Below are positions 1 to 10,075 of a stretch of DNA of 42,813 bases, in pieces. The notes beneath the pieces were generated by a model. That model made no database searches. It was not told the origin of the DNA and saw only the letters and a list, made by a program, of their open reading frames with translations. How positions within the stretch are numbered: the first letter of the stretch is position 1; the number at the start of each line of letters is the position of its first letter. A program made the position numbers and the translations under genes. This stretch comes from Parachlorella kessleri. Taxonomy: Eukaryota > Chlorophyta > Trebouxiophyceae > Chlorellales > Chlorellaceae. Where the stretch lies: assembly GCA_001598975.1 (NCBI GenBank), contig BBXU01003051.1, positions 1 through 42,813 on the forward strand, written 5' to 3'.

Positions 1-405
1 AAAGGGGCTGCCAGGTGAGGTCCAGGGTGAGACCCAGGAGCTGAGTGATGCTCTTATGCCGAGGCGCAGGGGTGGAGGAGGAGGTGTGTGTGTGTGTGTG
101 ATTGGAGGGGGGGGTCGGGGGGAGGGGCTGAGTATGCTGGGCGCGCACCGGGGTCGCCGTGTATTGCTTCCCCCCAGCTCCAACTGCAAGCTCAGGCCCA
201 CATGGGGGGGGCTAGAGAGGCTGGTGGGCTGGAGGGGGGGGAAGTAGGAGTGAGGGTCCCGGGAGGCACCATGCCAGTGTGGCAGTACGTTGGTGGACTC
301 CTTTCGGTGACACCTGTCGGAGATGCTGTGCATGCTTTGCAAAGCATGTTCTCATGGCTGTGGGCTGACCCCTGCCCCCAGGCCCTGCTTAGTGCCGCCC
401 TTTAG

Positions 406-3400
406 CTGCGTAGGCTGCGTGGCGAGCTGAACAATTACTACCGCCTGCTGCGGGTGGTGGACATCCTGCTGCAGCGCCCCGGCAAGACCCTGGCAGGTGG
501 GCGGGCAAGTGGTGAGGAGGCGGGAGGTGCGGCAGGGGGGGATCTTTTTGGTCCTGTCCTAGCCGTAGGTCCTCTACAGCTCCTGCTGTTGAGCTAGGGC
601 AGGGTATGCTGCCATGTACACAGCAAGAGCCGCTGCTTTTCATGCTCGTGTGCTGTCATTCACGTTGCCAGTCCGGGTCCGCGTTACTCATTGCAATCAG
701 GCATCCCCACCCACCTGCCACCCACAACACCTTGACTATCACCAGCCCCCCCCCCACACACACACACACCAGGCACACGCACACTCACACACCCTTGCGC
801 GTGCACGCACACTCACACTCACATTAACACTCGCACGCACGCTCACATAAACGCATACACACAGGCACACACCACCCCACACACTCTCTGCACCTCGCTG
901 CATCCACACATCACACCCCCTTCATTCCTGCCAGAGGATTCCTGGCATGCCCAACAGCAAGCTGCTCCTTCTCTTTGTGATGCAGAGCTCGACTTGGATG
1001 AGTCACGGCCCCTGGACTATGACTTCCGCTGCTTCTTCCTGCACCGCCCCCGGGCCCAGCTCTACTCCCGCATCGACCAGCGGGTGGAGCAGATGGTGCA
1101 GGGCGGGCTGCTCCAGGTGGGGCAGGGGTGGATGTTTTCTGGGGTGTGGGGGTGGGGAGAGGGGGGGGGGGGGTCATCGAGTTTAAGGGACGCTTATCTT
1201 CTCATGTATGACAGCCTCAGGGGATAGGAAGTCCTGCCAAGGCACACACAGCGGTGCACCAGCGGGTGTAGCAGATGGTCCAGGGTGGGATGCTGCAAGT
1301 GGGGGTGGTAGTTCGAGGAACATTAGGTAACGAAGTGCACCGGTTCGTGTTTGGTGGTTGGCATTGCTTGAATGGCTACATGTAGCGGTGGGGGTACTGC
1401 CCGTGCCGCCCTCGCCTCCTCTTCCATGGAAGCCTTGCTGGGCCGTGTCACTGCCAGCCGTGCCTGCCAGTCCCACTCTGCCTCGCCCACGAGGCAGTGA
1501 CAACCTACCGTGTGCTGCTCTGGACACCAACAAATGCCCATCCAGACTCCTCATCCTCAGTCATCCTGGTGTACCGCCTCCGCAGGTGCCCCAGATGCCG
1601 CTGGGTGCTGGCACGGTTCAAATCCCCCGTGCAGCTGACTGACAAACATTATATACTCCCCATGCTGTTGACTAACCCCTGCAGGAGGCCCAGATGCTAC
1701 TGGATGCCGGCATGGCCCCCAACTCCAACTGCGCTACGCGCGCTATCGGCTACCGCCAGGCCTTGGACTTCCTTGCGGCATGCCATGCTGAGGCCGCCCA
1801 GCGGGCCCAGCATGCGGAGCGTGAGGCAGCGCAGGGGCAGCGTACAGGACCGGAGCAGCAGCAGCGCCAGGTGACAGAGCAGCATGCGCAGGCCGGGAAC
1901 ACAGCGCAGGCGCAGCAGGCAGGGCAGGAGGCAGCGGCGGGGGCTCTGACTGAGGATCGAGTGGTGGGTGCTGTTGCATGTATGGGTCATGTGTGGTGTG
2001 CTTTGGCATGACTGGGTGCTGGCCTGCACTCTACCTCGGCCTCGGAATACCATCTACCTAGGAACTGCAGCTTCTCAGAAGCTGAGACACTGTTATAATG
2101 GCTAGGGGCGGCCATTGCAGAGACTGCTGCTTTACCTAGGGCGACAGTGGAGGAGATGAGAGCGCCTGCATGGATGTTCGCAAAGTCCCGGTTTTCAGGG
2201 TGGATGCGTCATGGTGACATGACCTCAAAGGGGATCGGGTGCCCGCACCTGCAGATCCAGCTGGTGCGGGACATCCAAACCGCCTCCCGCAAGCTCTGCC
2301 ACCGACAGATGGTGTGGTTCCGAGATGACCCCATGTTCAAGTGGGTGCCAGCAGGAGTTTTCTCCTTGGCGGTACACCTAGGCTTGTTGTTTGTGGATCT
2401 TTTTTGCTCTTGACACTTTTCGTACATGCTTGTACGCTGGCATGTTGCAGTCGTGTGCAGCAAGGGGTCCAACGGCGGAGCAAGGAAGGGTGTGCTGCAT
2501 ATTTTGACGACCTAAGGGTGCCCTTGCAACTCAGCTCGGCAGGACAGTGTGCAGCTACCAGGGATGCCTGCCACAGTTATCAATACTGCCCGCCAGCTTC
2601 TAACTGCCGTGAGGGTCTCCGTTCTTCAACGTGCCTGGCCGGGTCCTTGTGCTGCGTCCAGGTGGGTGGACGCCACTGCGGGTGATGACCAGGTCATTGC
2701 AGAGATACTGGACTGCTGGGGGCAGCCGGCGCACCAGGGCGGCTGCGGGACGAGTGGCAGGTACGGGCTGCGCAGGCAGGGCTATGCGTGGTGTATATTG
2801 TTCACTAGATGGCATTGTTGAACTGTAGGTAATGGCTTGCTATTTGAATACTGGAGCGCACGTCCGCCTGCTGGCAGACCTGACTTCTGAACCTAATGAG
2901 TTGTGGCTCGGTCATGCTTACAGGAATAGGAGCCTCAGGCATTATAACATGGGAGTCTGGAGTTGTGTGGACTGGCATTGTCCTGTAACAGCTTGTTTAG
3001 AGTGTTTGCGGGTTGTACGTGCACTGCAGGCTGACTAAGGAGGAGGAGCGAGCCATGCGGCAGTACCAAGCCAAGCTTGATCTGTACGCCAAGCCTGGCC
3101 TGCCGGCCGTCCGCCAGACCCTGCAAGAAGCAAGGGACCTAGTGCTGGCAAGGGCCGGCTCGGTGCAGCAGGCACAGCATGCAGAGCAGGGAGCAGCTAT
3201 TGGGGGCCAGCGTAGCGGGAAGGAAGCACAGACTGCAGGGCGTGGAGGAGAGTGTGATGACGTGGCTGGTGAGGCTGATGGCCAACTACAACTGGTGCAG
3301 GAGCGGCAGCAGCCTCAAGAGCGGCAGCAAGATATGGACAGTGGCTCCGATATTGGGCATGCGGCGCAGCAGTTGGGCACAGGGCAGGCTGGGCTGACTA

Positions 3401-3444
3401 GCAAGCAAGAGCTGCATGAATTGAAGCGACAACGGCAGGTTTGA
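406..3444 (+). CDS. IPT9: tRNA dimethylallyltransferase, IPT9/MiaA type (5' end outside window)
   Basis: Transfers a dimethylallyl group to A37 of tRNAs reading U-starting codons. Exons read 406-496, 986-1116, 1685-1963, 2255-2340, 2662-2760 and 3030-3444; all junctions are GT-AG and in frame, giving about 366 residues of the C-terminal part. The family is shown by NNYYRLLRVVDILL in the first exon, DYDFRCFFLHRPRAQLYSRI in the second, the MiaA hallmark PNSNCATRAIGYRQA in the third and TASRKLCHRQMVWFRDDPMF in the fourth, which follow plant IPT9 closely. The last exon starts RLTKEEERAMRQYQAKLDLY and continues as a Gln-rich tail ending in TGA. The P-loop and DMAPP-binding N-terminus lie left of the window. 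A possible further exon begins near 177 after a CCCCCAG acceptor (LQLQAQAHMGGAREAG), but its donor is unclear. TAG stands just before 406, so that exon must start there. Confidence 0.92.
746..890. repeat. C run and CA-rich simple repeat in IPT9 intron
   Basis: Ten C residues (746-755) lead into about 130 bp of irregular CA/CACG/CTCACA repeats. It lies in the intron between the exons ending at 496 and starting at 986. Confidence 0.9.
1246..1312 (+). repeat. Decayed copy of the 3' end of the IPT9 986-1116 exon
   Basis: The stretch from about 1258 repeats the end of the preceding exon and its donor (1077 onward) at an offset of 181 bp. Over 47 aligned bases I count six differences. One of them turns the GAG of the exon (VEQMV) into TAG, so this copy cannot be translated through. 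It lies in the intron directly after the exon it copies. Confidence 0.8.
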
Positions 3445-3570
3445 ATGCTTGCATGACCATTGCAGCCCTGCTTCTACAGATCCTTGCCAATCATGTTGTT
3501 CCTTACGCAGCTGGTGGTACTCATGCTCCGACCTACAACACACCTTTCAATAGCTAAGCTGACCCCTGGA

Positions 3571-3575
3571 TGTAA
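3571..3575 (+). terminator. TGTAA polyadenylation motif for IPT9
   Basis: TGTAA, the usual volvocine algal polyadenylation motif, lies about 127 bp after the IPT9 stop codon. The motif of the converging gene lies only 30 bp further on. Confidence 0.55.
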
Positions 3576-3604
3576 GCCGTGACGGTCATGGACTAGGCGG
3601 CACT

Positions 3605-3609
3605 TTACA
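3605..3609 (-). terminator. TGTAA polyadenylation motif for the 3649-4485 gene
   Basis: TTACA on the + strand reads TGTAA on the - strand, 40 bp after the stop codon of the convergent gene. Confidence 0.5.
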
Positions 3610-3648
3610 CTGCTAGCACTGGTGGTTATAGTGAGCATACCGGTAATT

Positions 3649-4485
3649 TTAGCTATGTGTTGATTGCAAGGTAGCTGCCAAAGGCCAGAGCAAGCGGTGC
3701 AACATCAACGGCACGTAGGGGCATGCAAATAGCCAGGCAACCAGCACCAAGCGCGCCACCCAGCTTGCCAAACTCTTGTCCTGCCTTGCCATGGGCTCGG
3801 CTGCTACACATTCTTGCATAGGTTGCATGGTGCAGTTGGCAAAACCAGCTAACCGTTCACTGTCCATTTCAAGGTCAACAACCTCCTCAGCATCTTCCTG
3901 GGCGGTAGGGAGTACTGCAGTTTCTGCACATGCTTGGCCCCCCTGCTCTTCCTGAAGATAGGGAGCTCCATAGCTTTGCAGCATTCCTGGCATCATCTCC
4001 ACTGCTGCCACCTCTAGCACAGGCCGACCGTAGTTCACCAGCACCACTGTGTGATATTTACTTGCTGAGTCCAGCATGGTGGATGGCAACGCCTCTACTC
4101 CGCTGGCTTTCCCTGGGCATGCCGAACCTCTCCAGAGCTCCAGCTGCGGCGCAGGCAGCGGCAAGCACCCTGCGGTGCAGTGCACTGACACGACCACCAT
4201 GGATGTTGCTGCTGTCCTGCTGTCGGGTAGCTGCACCGTATGGTAGCCTTGTAGCTGCGTAGTGGCTACTGTTAGCTGCAGATGTGAAGAACCAATGGTC
4301 TCTTCCTCCTCAACGCAGCTGGGGCTGCTAACCTCCAGACGGCACCTGTCCTGACAGGCTGTGCTGACGCTGATGTCGAAAAGGAGCACCAGGCTTGTTC
4401 TGCTGCCAGCCGTGGGCGAGCCAGCGCTGCCCCAGGCAGCGCATGGTAGAATCACGAGCAAAGAGGTCAGGAAAACGTGCTGCAT
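3649..4485 (-). CDS. Unrecognised secreted or single-pass membrane protein
   Basis: Single uninterrupted frame of 278 residues. The N-terminus looks like a cleavable signal peptide (MQHVFLTSLLVILPCAAWGS). A second hydrophobic stretch near residues 240-265 (WVARLVLVAWLFACPYVPLM) could be a membrane anchor, leaving a lumenal or extracellular middle with several Cys (for example STACQDRCRLEVSSPSC) and an acidic segment (AQEDAEEVVDLEMDSE) before the anchor. I do not recognise a family. The ATG lies about 240 bp from the start of the divergent gene and a TGTAA motif follows the stop, which supports a real gene. The absence of introns is unusual here, so further exons cannot be ruled out. Confidence 0.6.
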   Translation of the reverse strand: MQHVFLTSLLVILPCAAWGSAGSPTAGSRTSLVLLFDISVSTACQDRCRLEVSSPSCVEEEETIGSSHLQLTVATTQLQGYHTVQLPDSRTAATSMVVVSVHCTAGCLPLPAPQLELWRGSACPGKASGVEALPSTMLDSASKYHTVVLVNYGRPVLEVAAVEMMPGMLQSYGAPYLQEEQGGQACAETAVLPTAQEDAEEVVDLEMDSERLAGFANCTMQPMQECVAAEPMARQDKSLASWVARLVLVAWLFACPYVPLMLHRLLWPLAATLQSTHS

Positions 4486-4725
4486 GGCGTTTAGAGTGTG
4501 CTTTTAAGGCTCATGCCAATCATCTTTAAGTCAAGCTGCTTCCCGCGACATCCGGCAAATGAATGCTTGTTGTTTGCCCTTGTATTCTTAGAGAAAGTCG
4601 CTGCATTATCTCGATACCACCCACAACTTTGGTTCAGCAACTTGACTGGTTGTGGTGGGGCCCTCAGGCTCAGAGGACCGGCAAAGACTGCTTTCCCTAT
4701 TGGTTTGCTCTGCCTCAGCGCCACT
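4486..4725. promoter_or_regulatory. Short divergent upstream region shared by two unknown genes
   Basis: About 240 bp separate the start codons of the - strand gene (4485) and the + strand gene (4726 or 4738). Both promoters and 5' UTRs must fit here unless the + gene starts further upstream; its frame is open back to the GTG at 4498 with an ATG at 4516. I see no clear TATA box. Confidence 0.4.
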
Positions 4726-5369
4726 ATGCTGGCATGGATGGGAGGCAAGAAGAAGCTCATGGCCCTGGCTCGACACAAGCAGTCACAACAGAAGCAGCAG
4801 CAAACAATGCTCAAGCGGCCGCTGGCACATCTCTCCAGTGCTCCAGCCACAGACGGTGGGGCAAGGAAAGCCGACAAGCAGCCCAGCAGGAGAAGCAGCC
4901 ACAACGATGGCACCAGCAGCAGTGAACAGGGCATCAGTGGCAATGAGCGGAGCTCCAGAGGGCGTGCTAGGCGAAGCCTGGCGGCCGCCTTTGGCGACAG
5001 TGCTCCAACAGCCAGGCCAGCAGGTGCTGCAGAAGCCCTAGTACTGCCGAAGCCACGCCCTCATGCCACAGGTCCCTCGCCTGCCGTCCCCGCCACTGCC
5101 GGTGCAAAGCGCAGCATCAGTGAGCAGCTGGGAGAGTCGCCTCCTGCCGTCAAACTCACTGTGCCGCCGCCTCTGAAGCGCTCCAAGGTGCTTGGCAAGC
5201 CCATCAGCAGGTAAGGTCTTTGATACACACACTCTCTGGCACGCTTGCAATGTTAGGAAGTTCGCCTGTCTGTTCAGAGTTCAAATCGGCTGACTTCACT
5301 GGCCGCAGGTCACTTGATTTGATGGCCATCGAGCTAACTGATGCCGTACTGCCACTCAGGATTTTGTAG
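4726..5369 (+). CDS. Unrecognised basic, low-complexity protein
   Basis: Two exons, 4726-5210 and 5309-5369. The first ends at a good AG|GTAAGG donor; reading through instead stops at once. The second begins after CCGCAG, keeps phase 2 and ends ELTDAVLPLRIL, TAG. The start could be the ATG at 4726 (MLAWMGGKKK) or at 4738 (MGGKKK). The product of about 181 residues is rich in Lys, Arg, Ser, Gln and Pro, with basic clusters such as GGKKKLMALARHKQ and PPPLKRSKVLGKP that could serve nuclear targeting. No known domain is visible. It is divergent from the 3649-4485 gene and convergent with the glycosyltransferase. The exon 2 assignment rests only on splice consensus and frame. Confidence 0.5.
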
Positions 5370-6017
5370 CGCCGAAATCATTGAAGGCACCTATGTTTGG
5401 TTAGGGTGGCTGGGACCGCGAACAGAGGCGAGGTATGGGTGAACTGGTGTGCTAGGACTGGATGCAATGATGCTCTGTTCTTGCGTGAGTTCTAACCTAT
5501 GTTAGGTATGAGGCATTTGGATATCTACTTCTGCACCCAACTCTTAACCGTTGCGATCCCGTCAATACTGACGATGTCGGCGCTGTCGGCCTGTTTGCAT
5601 GAATTTACGCTTAGATGCAGCTTTGGCTTGATCAGGTACAAATTTGTTTCTTACAAATTTGTTAGAGACCTGTGTCTATATAGACTGCCCTTCCAAGACA
5701 GGTGCTGTATTGTACTGCACTGAACCCGGCCATCTGGCCGGCATGCATGGCAGATGCCTGCCCAACATGAGGTATACATGAACTTGGAATAGCAGTTTGA
5801 CAAGCAAGGCAGCTAGACAGCTAGGGCCATTGCCTCCTCAGGTAAGCAGCAAACACAGCAAGCGCAGCAGCAAGCAGAAGCAGCAAGAAGCAGTGCAAGG
5901 TAAGGGGCCCGTACTGACTGACAAAATGAGGTACACCAGCCTTGCCTGGCTACGTGCATGAGGACGAGAGGGCACCCATGCACCTGACGAAACATGCCTT
6001 ACTAGCAGTGGTAGATC
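5370..6017. other. Convergent intergenic region with AT-rich palindromes
   Basis: This is the 3' side of both flanking genes. Around 5500-5700 it is clearly more AT-rich than its surroundings. It holds two copies of the palindrome ACAAATTTGT (5638-5647 and 5653-5662) and the perfect 12-bp palindrome GTCTATATAGAC (5674-5685). TGTAA on the - strand at 5651-5655 could end the glycosyltransferase mRNA. I see no coding exon. Confidence 0.5.
5651..5655 (-). terminator. TGTAA polyadenylation motif for the GT90 gene
   Basis: TTACA on the + strand, about 360 bp beyond the GT90 stop codon. It is the only clear motif found between the stop and the convergent gene. Confidence 0.4.
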
Positions 6018-8837
6018 TCAGCCAGTATCAACCCCAACGGTCCAGCCTGCTCTACAACCACCCGTGGTTTTCTCCACTGTGGCTACCTGCCCTGCATCTA
6101 CTTTCAAGCGCTGGTAGCCCGCCGTTACCGTGGGCTGAAACCTCTGTAGCCTGGCATACTCAACCAGCAGTGCATGGAGGTAGCTGTTGGCAAACTCGGA
6201 GTGGATGTACCGCCTAGCCCAGGCCTGTCCCGCCCTGATAATTCTCATGCAGGCAGCTGGGTGCTGCTGCGCCCACTCGATGGCAGAGTATAGATCTTCC
6301 AACCCTCTTGCCAGCGGGATGTAGTGCACATACGGCCGCAGCGCAGGGTAGAAAAACTCTGCTTCCTCCGTCTGCTGCCACAGCGGCACCGCTGGGGCCC
6401 TCAGCGCCTGCAGAGACCTGCTGGAGGGCGGCCCGTTGCCCCGCGGGACCAGCAGGTATTTGTACTGCTTGATGAGGTCCTCTGATTTGCTGGATCGCAC
6501 AAACCTCAACTCATGGCGCATGGCGGCCTCCACGGCTGCGCCAGCCTGTGCAAGCCCTGAAGGCAAGGAAAGGGATGACAACAGAAGCATGGGTGTTGTT
6601 GGCATTACATGTGATAGGGTGTGAAGCACGCAAGGGAAGTCAGCCAAGCGTGAGCATGCGTTTGCCACAAGGTGTGCACTGGTACGTTGAGGTTTGAGTA
6701 TTTGATTGCCTGAAAGGAAGGAGGTGTTGTGATTGGGCTGAAAACATTGCCACCTCTCATCCTGCTACACTGGCTGGTGGCCAACACAGCAGCAGCACCT
6801 TGCCACCAAGGCATGGGCAGCACGTTGGCGCCCAAGAACAGGCTTCCCACCGGTCCCAAGCAGTAGCGGGACTGCCAGCTGCAGCTGGCCAACTCGAAAT
6901 AAGATAGTCGCTGCCTACCTGTGAATGCCGCATCGCACAGGTCTGGCCGCCGCTTGCACATTTGTACGAGGCGGACCCTAGCAGTTGTGTTCCAGTTCTC
7001 CAGCGTGTTCATGCACCAGCCGTCACTGGGGTTTGGGCACCCTGCAATTGGGGGGGGTGGGGGGGGGGGGGCGCGAGTTCATGCAATCTCCACTGCTGTG
7101 CCTGCCAAACACTCTTGGCCGCATGCAGTTGTTCGACACGTTATACTTCCGGGCTGGCCAGTAGGATTTGGGTGGCCAGAGGCGGACACAAGTTGCTGCA
7201 AGCACCACATAGCCTTGGCTGCTGCATGTTGCACAATCTCCTCACTTGGTTCAAGGCACCAGCTCCGCTGGACATCCTGTCAGCAGAGCGCATGCACCAC
7301 CAGTGCATGCTACCTCATCCAGTTGACTATGCCCACCTCTGTCATGCCCAACCAGGAACGCCTCCCACAGAGCTTACCCTGCCCGACATAACATACCACC
7401 CTTCTCCCCTTCCTCCCCCTCCCATCCAGCAATATTCGCTGTCTTCCCAAACCTCTAGCCCTTAGGCTCACCTGTCGTGCTGCCCCTCCACACTGCCCGG
7501 CTCGCCCGGCCCTCCCACTCAGTGGCATTGAAGCTGACACGAACGCTGCTGGAGTTGGGGGGTATGTGCACCCAGGACCAGTGGTAGGGCACGGGAATGT
7601 CCAGGTGCAGCGCACTGGTGCTCCAGCCCAGCACTGGCAGCAGGGGGCCGTCCCGCGGCATGCAGGGCTGGTCGTGCATGTTGTAGACAAACTCCACGTT
7701 GGGGAGGCCGCGTTGCCTGCACATGGGCAAGCTTCGCTCTTGACGGGAGGGACTGTACCGAGGACAGAGGCGGGGTGGGGGTGTGGAGTGGGGTGGGGTG
7801 GGGGTTGGGGATTGTTGTGCGATGCGTGTAGGCTGGCAGCTTGAGGTGGCAATTGTCACGCAGCCATAAAATGTACACACGTGCAGTACTGGACAGCAAG
7901 GACATACTGGTGCACTTGGGAGCTAGCCACACAGCGTGAGCACCGCATGGGGGGCCCTCCAGCCACCCAGGCGGCAGCTGGCCTGCTGTGCACGATTTGC
8001 ATGACTCACTTGCACAGCAGGTTGACCAGCGTGAGGAAGGCGCCGGAGGAGCGGAAGCCCTCGTAGCCGTCTCCCGGCTGGCTGGTATCCACATAGATGC
8101 TGCTGTTGTAGAGCAGGACCTGCAGCAGGGCAGGTGCGCACCTCCTGGCTACACTCCACCAGGGCTGCCACTTCTCCCGGGTTGTTTATACCGTTGGTCG
8201 TAGCCTTCGGCTCCCCATGCCCCCAGTCTACTTTGCGCCTGACAGCCTAAAGCCACCCGATTATGCGAGTTACACATATGCCCAAAAGCATTGCAGCTCC
8301 TGTGGGGACAGGACGGGCAAGCTGTGAAGCTGACATGTATGACTGCTGGACTGGCTGTCCACCCGGCTGCCCATATACTGCCATTAACAGCCCCTCCTGC
8401 GACACCTTCCTGCTACTGGAGTTCCCAGCATGCCCTGCTTCCACTAACAGCATTATCTTGACTTGCTCGCCGGACCTGTATGCTACTGCGGTGCTCACCT
8501 TGTATACTCCGTCGGTCCGCCTCCTTCTAGCCGCCTTGAGAGACTCCTCTATAGCTTCCCTGCTGATGCCGTCTTTCTGAAAGGGCTCCAGAGCCTCGCT
8601 CATAAGCCTGTGAAACAGAGGGTCCCTCTGCTGCAGCTGTAAGCTGGCCTTGGTAAGCTGCGTGCACATGCCTAGTGGATGGGAGCGCGCTCGCAGGGTC
8701 AAAGGTTGTGTGCTGCGATGCATGCTGAAGGGAGGTGGGGTCCAAGGTGAAAGGCAGGCTAGGGCAGCTACTAGCACCAGCGGCAACAGTGCCATCGTGG
8801 CCAAGCGACGACTGGTACTCCATATCGAGTGCTGCAT
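6018..8837 (-). CDS. Glycosyltransferase family 90 (CAP10/POGLUT-like)
   Basis: Exons in transcript order: 8837-8499, 8119-8010, 7716-7472, 7041-6919 and 6556-6018, all GT-AG with matching phases, 451 residues. The N-terminus has a signal anchor (MALLPLVLVAALACLSPW, about residues 15-32), so a Golgi or ER lumenal enzyme is expected. GT90 features follow: YNSSIYVDTSQPGDGYEGFR, LPNVEFVYNMHDQP, the hallmark WRGSTTG near residue 226, WNTTARVRLVQMCKRRPDLC, and KYLLVPRGNGPPSSRS near residue 312 followed by VPLWQQTEEAEFFYPALRPY. Animal relatives are protein O-glucosyl/xylosyltransferases and fungal ones act on capsule polysaccharide; algal members are numerous, so the acceptor cannot be told. The start could also be the internal ATG at 8795. 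Confidence 0.93.
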
Positions 8838-10075
8838 CGCTCATGCCATTGCAGTAGTTACAAGTATAAGGAGAAGTGCTGCAACACGAGCAGTTGCACA
8901 ACTAGTTGCAGCAGCTGCCTGCGCTGACCTGCTGCGTGGGATTCCTTGGACGCTGCTACGGAACGAGATTAAGGCCGGAAGCTCGGCTGTGGAGAGATAG
9001 CGGCTGTCCAAGCTTGCAAACCCTGCAGACAACTCCACAAGCTCTGCCACGCCACCAACCCAAGAGATGGGCGCACTTGTAAGGCTAGGCACTTATTGGC
9101 ATGCCATTTACTCCGGAGCCACCGCACCCAAAACATGGCCAGGTCGGCCAGGTGGAAGGTTGAAACTTGCTTCTGGACTGCTTTGCAGTGGGTGATCAGG
9201 CAGGTCTTCACTCCCGGACCTCAACAGCCAGGTCCGCTAGGTTTTGTCTTCTTGGGGATGCTGGAAAGCGTGAAGGAAGTCCCGCAGGCAGCAGGCACAG
9301 CGTGCACCGCTGCCAGGTAGCCCCATACCCTGCCAAGCTGGCTCGGGTTTCGGAAGTACAGGCGAGCAGCTGAGCGCGTGCATGCCTCTCTGCCACCATG
9401 CACGTGCACTGTCATTACATATAACCCTGCCAGACACACAGAGAGAGGCAGAAACGGTGGAACCGAGCAGTTCTAGATCCCCAACAGTTCAGCTAGCAGC
9501 AACCGAGCAGCGGGCCGCCCCCTCCCCTCTACCCTGCATTAAGGCGCATGGGGGGCAGCCCACAGACGAAGGCCAGGTACACCAGCTTTTATTGCAGCAT
9601 CAAGCCGCCTTAGCTGCGCTGCACCCCACTTCGCAACTAACACAGCAGAGAAATATGTACTTCAATGCCAGGAGCCGCTAGAGAGCAACATGGGCCACCC
9701 ATCAAAGTCTGTATCACACCGCCATACACCTTGTAGAGCCAGCTTGATAGCCGGTGTCTGCCAGCCAGTCCCTTAGCTGGCCCGGCTTGCAACCAGCCGC
9801 CAGCACCGACCCGCATCAGCAGCAAGCCTTCCCCATGCAACAACAACAGCCCTAGCAGCAGCCCGCTCTCTTCCAAGCAGCAAGCCCGGACTAAGTGAGC
9901 ATTTCGAGCGCAGCGGGCACAGAACCAAGGCCACCCATATACTGGTGTCAGTCGGAGGCATGGGCAGCAGCGCCGGTTTCTTAGTTGCGCGTAGGGGTGG
10001 CTGGCTTGCCCAATTCTATCAGCTGCCGCTCCGCTGGACAGCTAGATTGGCATGCCCTGCGCGCTGAGGTGGTGC
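8838..10075. other. Region between GT90 and succinyl-CoA ligase genes, no gene assigned
   Basis: Upstream region of GT90 and the likely long 3' UTR of the succinyl-CoA ligase gene, whose only nearby TGTAA (- strand) is at 9415-9419. Frames exist on both strands (for example 83 codons at 8841-9092 on -), but none shows a domain or a coherent splice pattern. Around 9130-9240 short motifs of the CCAGGTC/GGCCAGGT kind recur, hinting at a decayed repeat. Confidence 0.4.
9415..9419 (-). terminator. Candidate TGTAA motif for the succinyl-CoA ligase alpha gene
   Basis: TTACA on the + strand, about 660 bp past the stop codon at 10076. No nearer copy was found, so the 3' UTR would be long but within what volvocine algae show. 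Confidence 0.3.

Noticed and set aside
1609..1634. tRNA-like GGTTCAAATCCCC with a GCACGG/CCGTGC stem
   Set aside because: No acceptor stem, D arm or anticodon arm can be found at the right distance; it lies in an IPT9 intron.
4491..4943. 150-codon frame on the - strand
   Set aside because: It lies opposite the + strand exon 4726-5210 and covers the divergent promoter.
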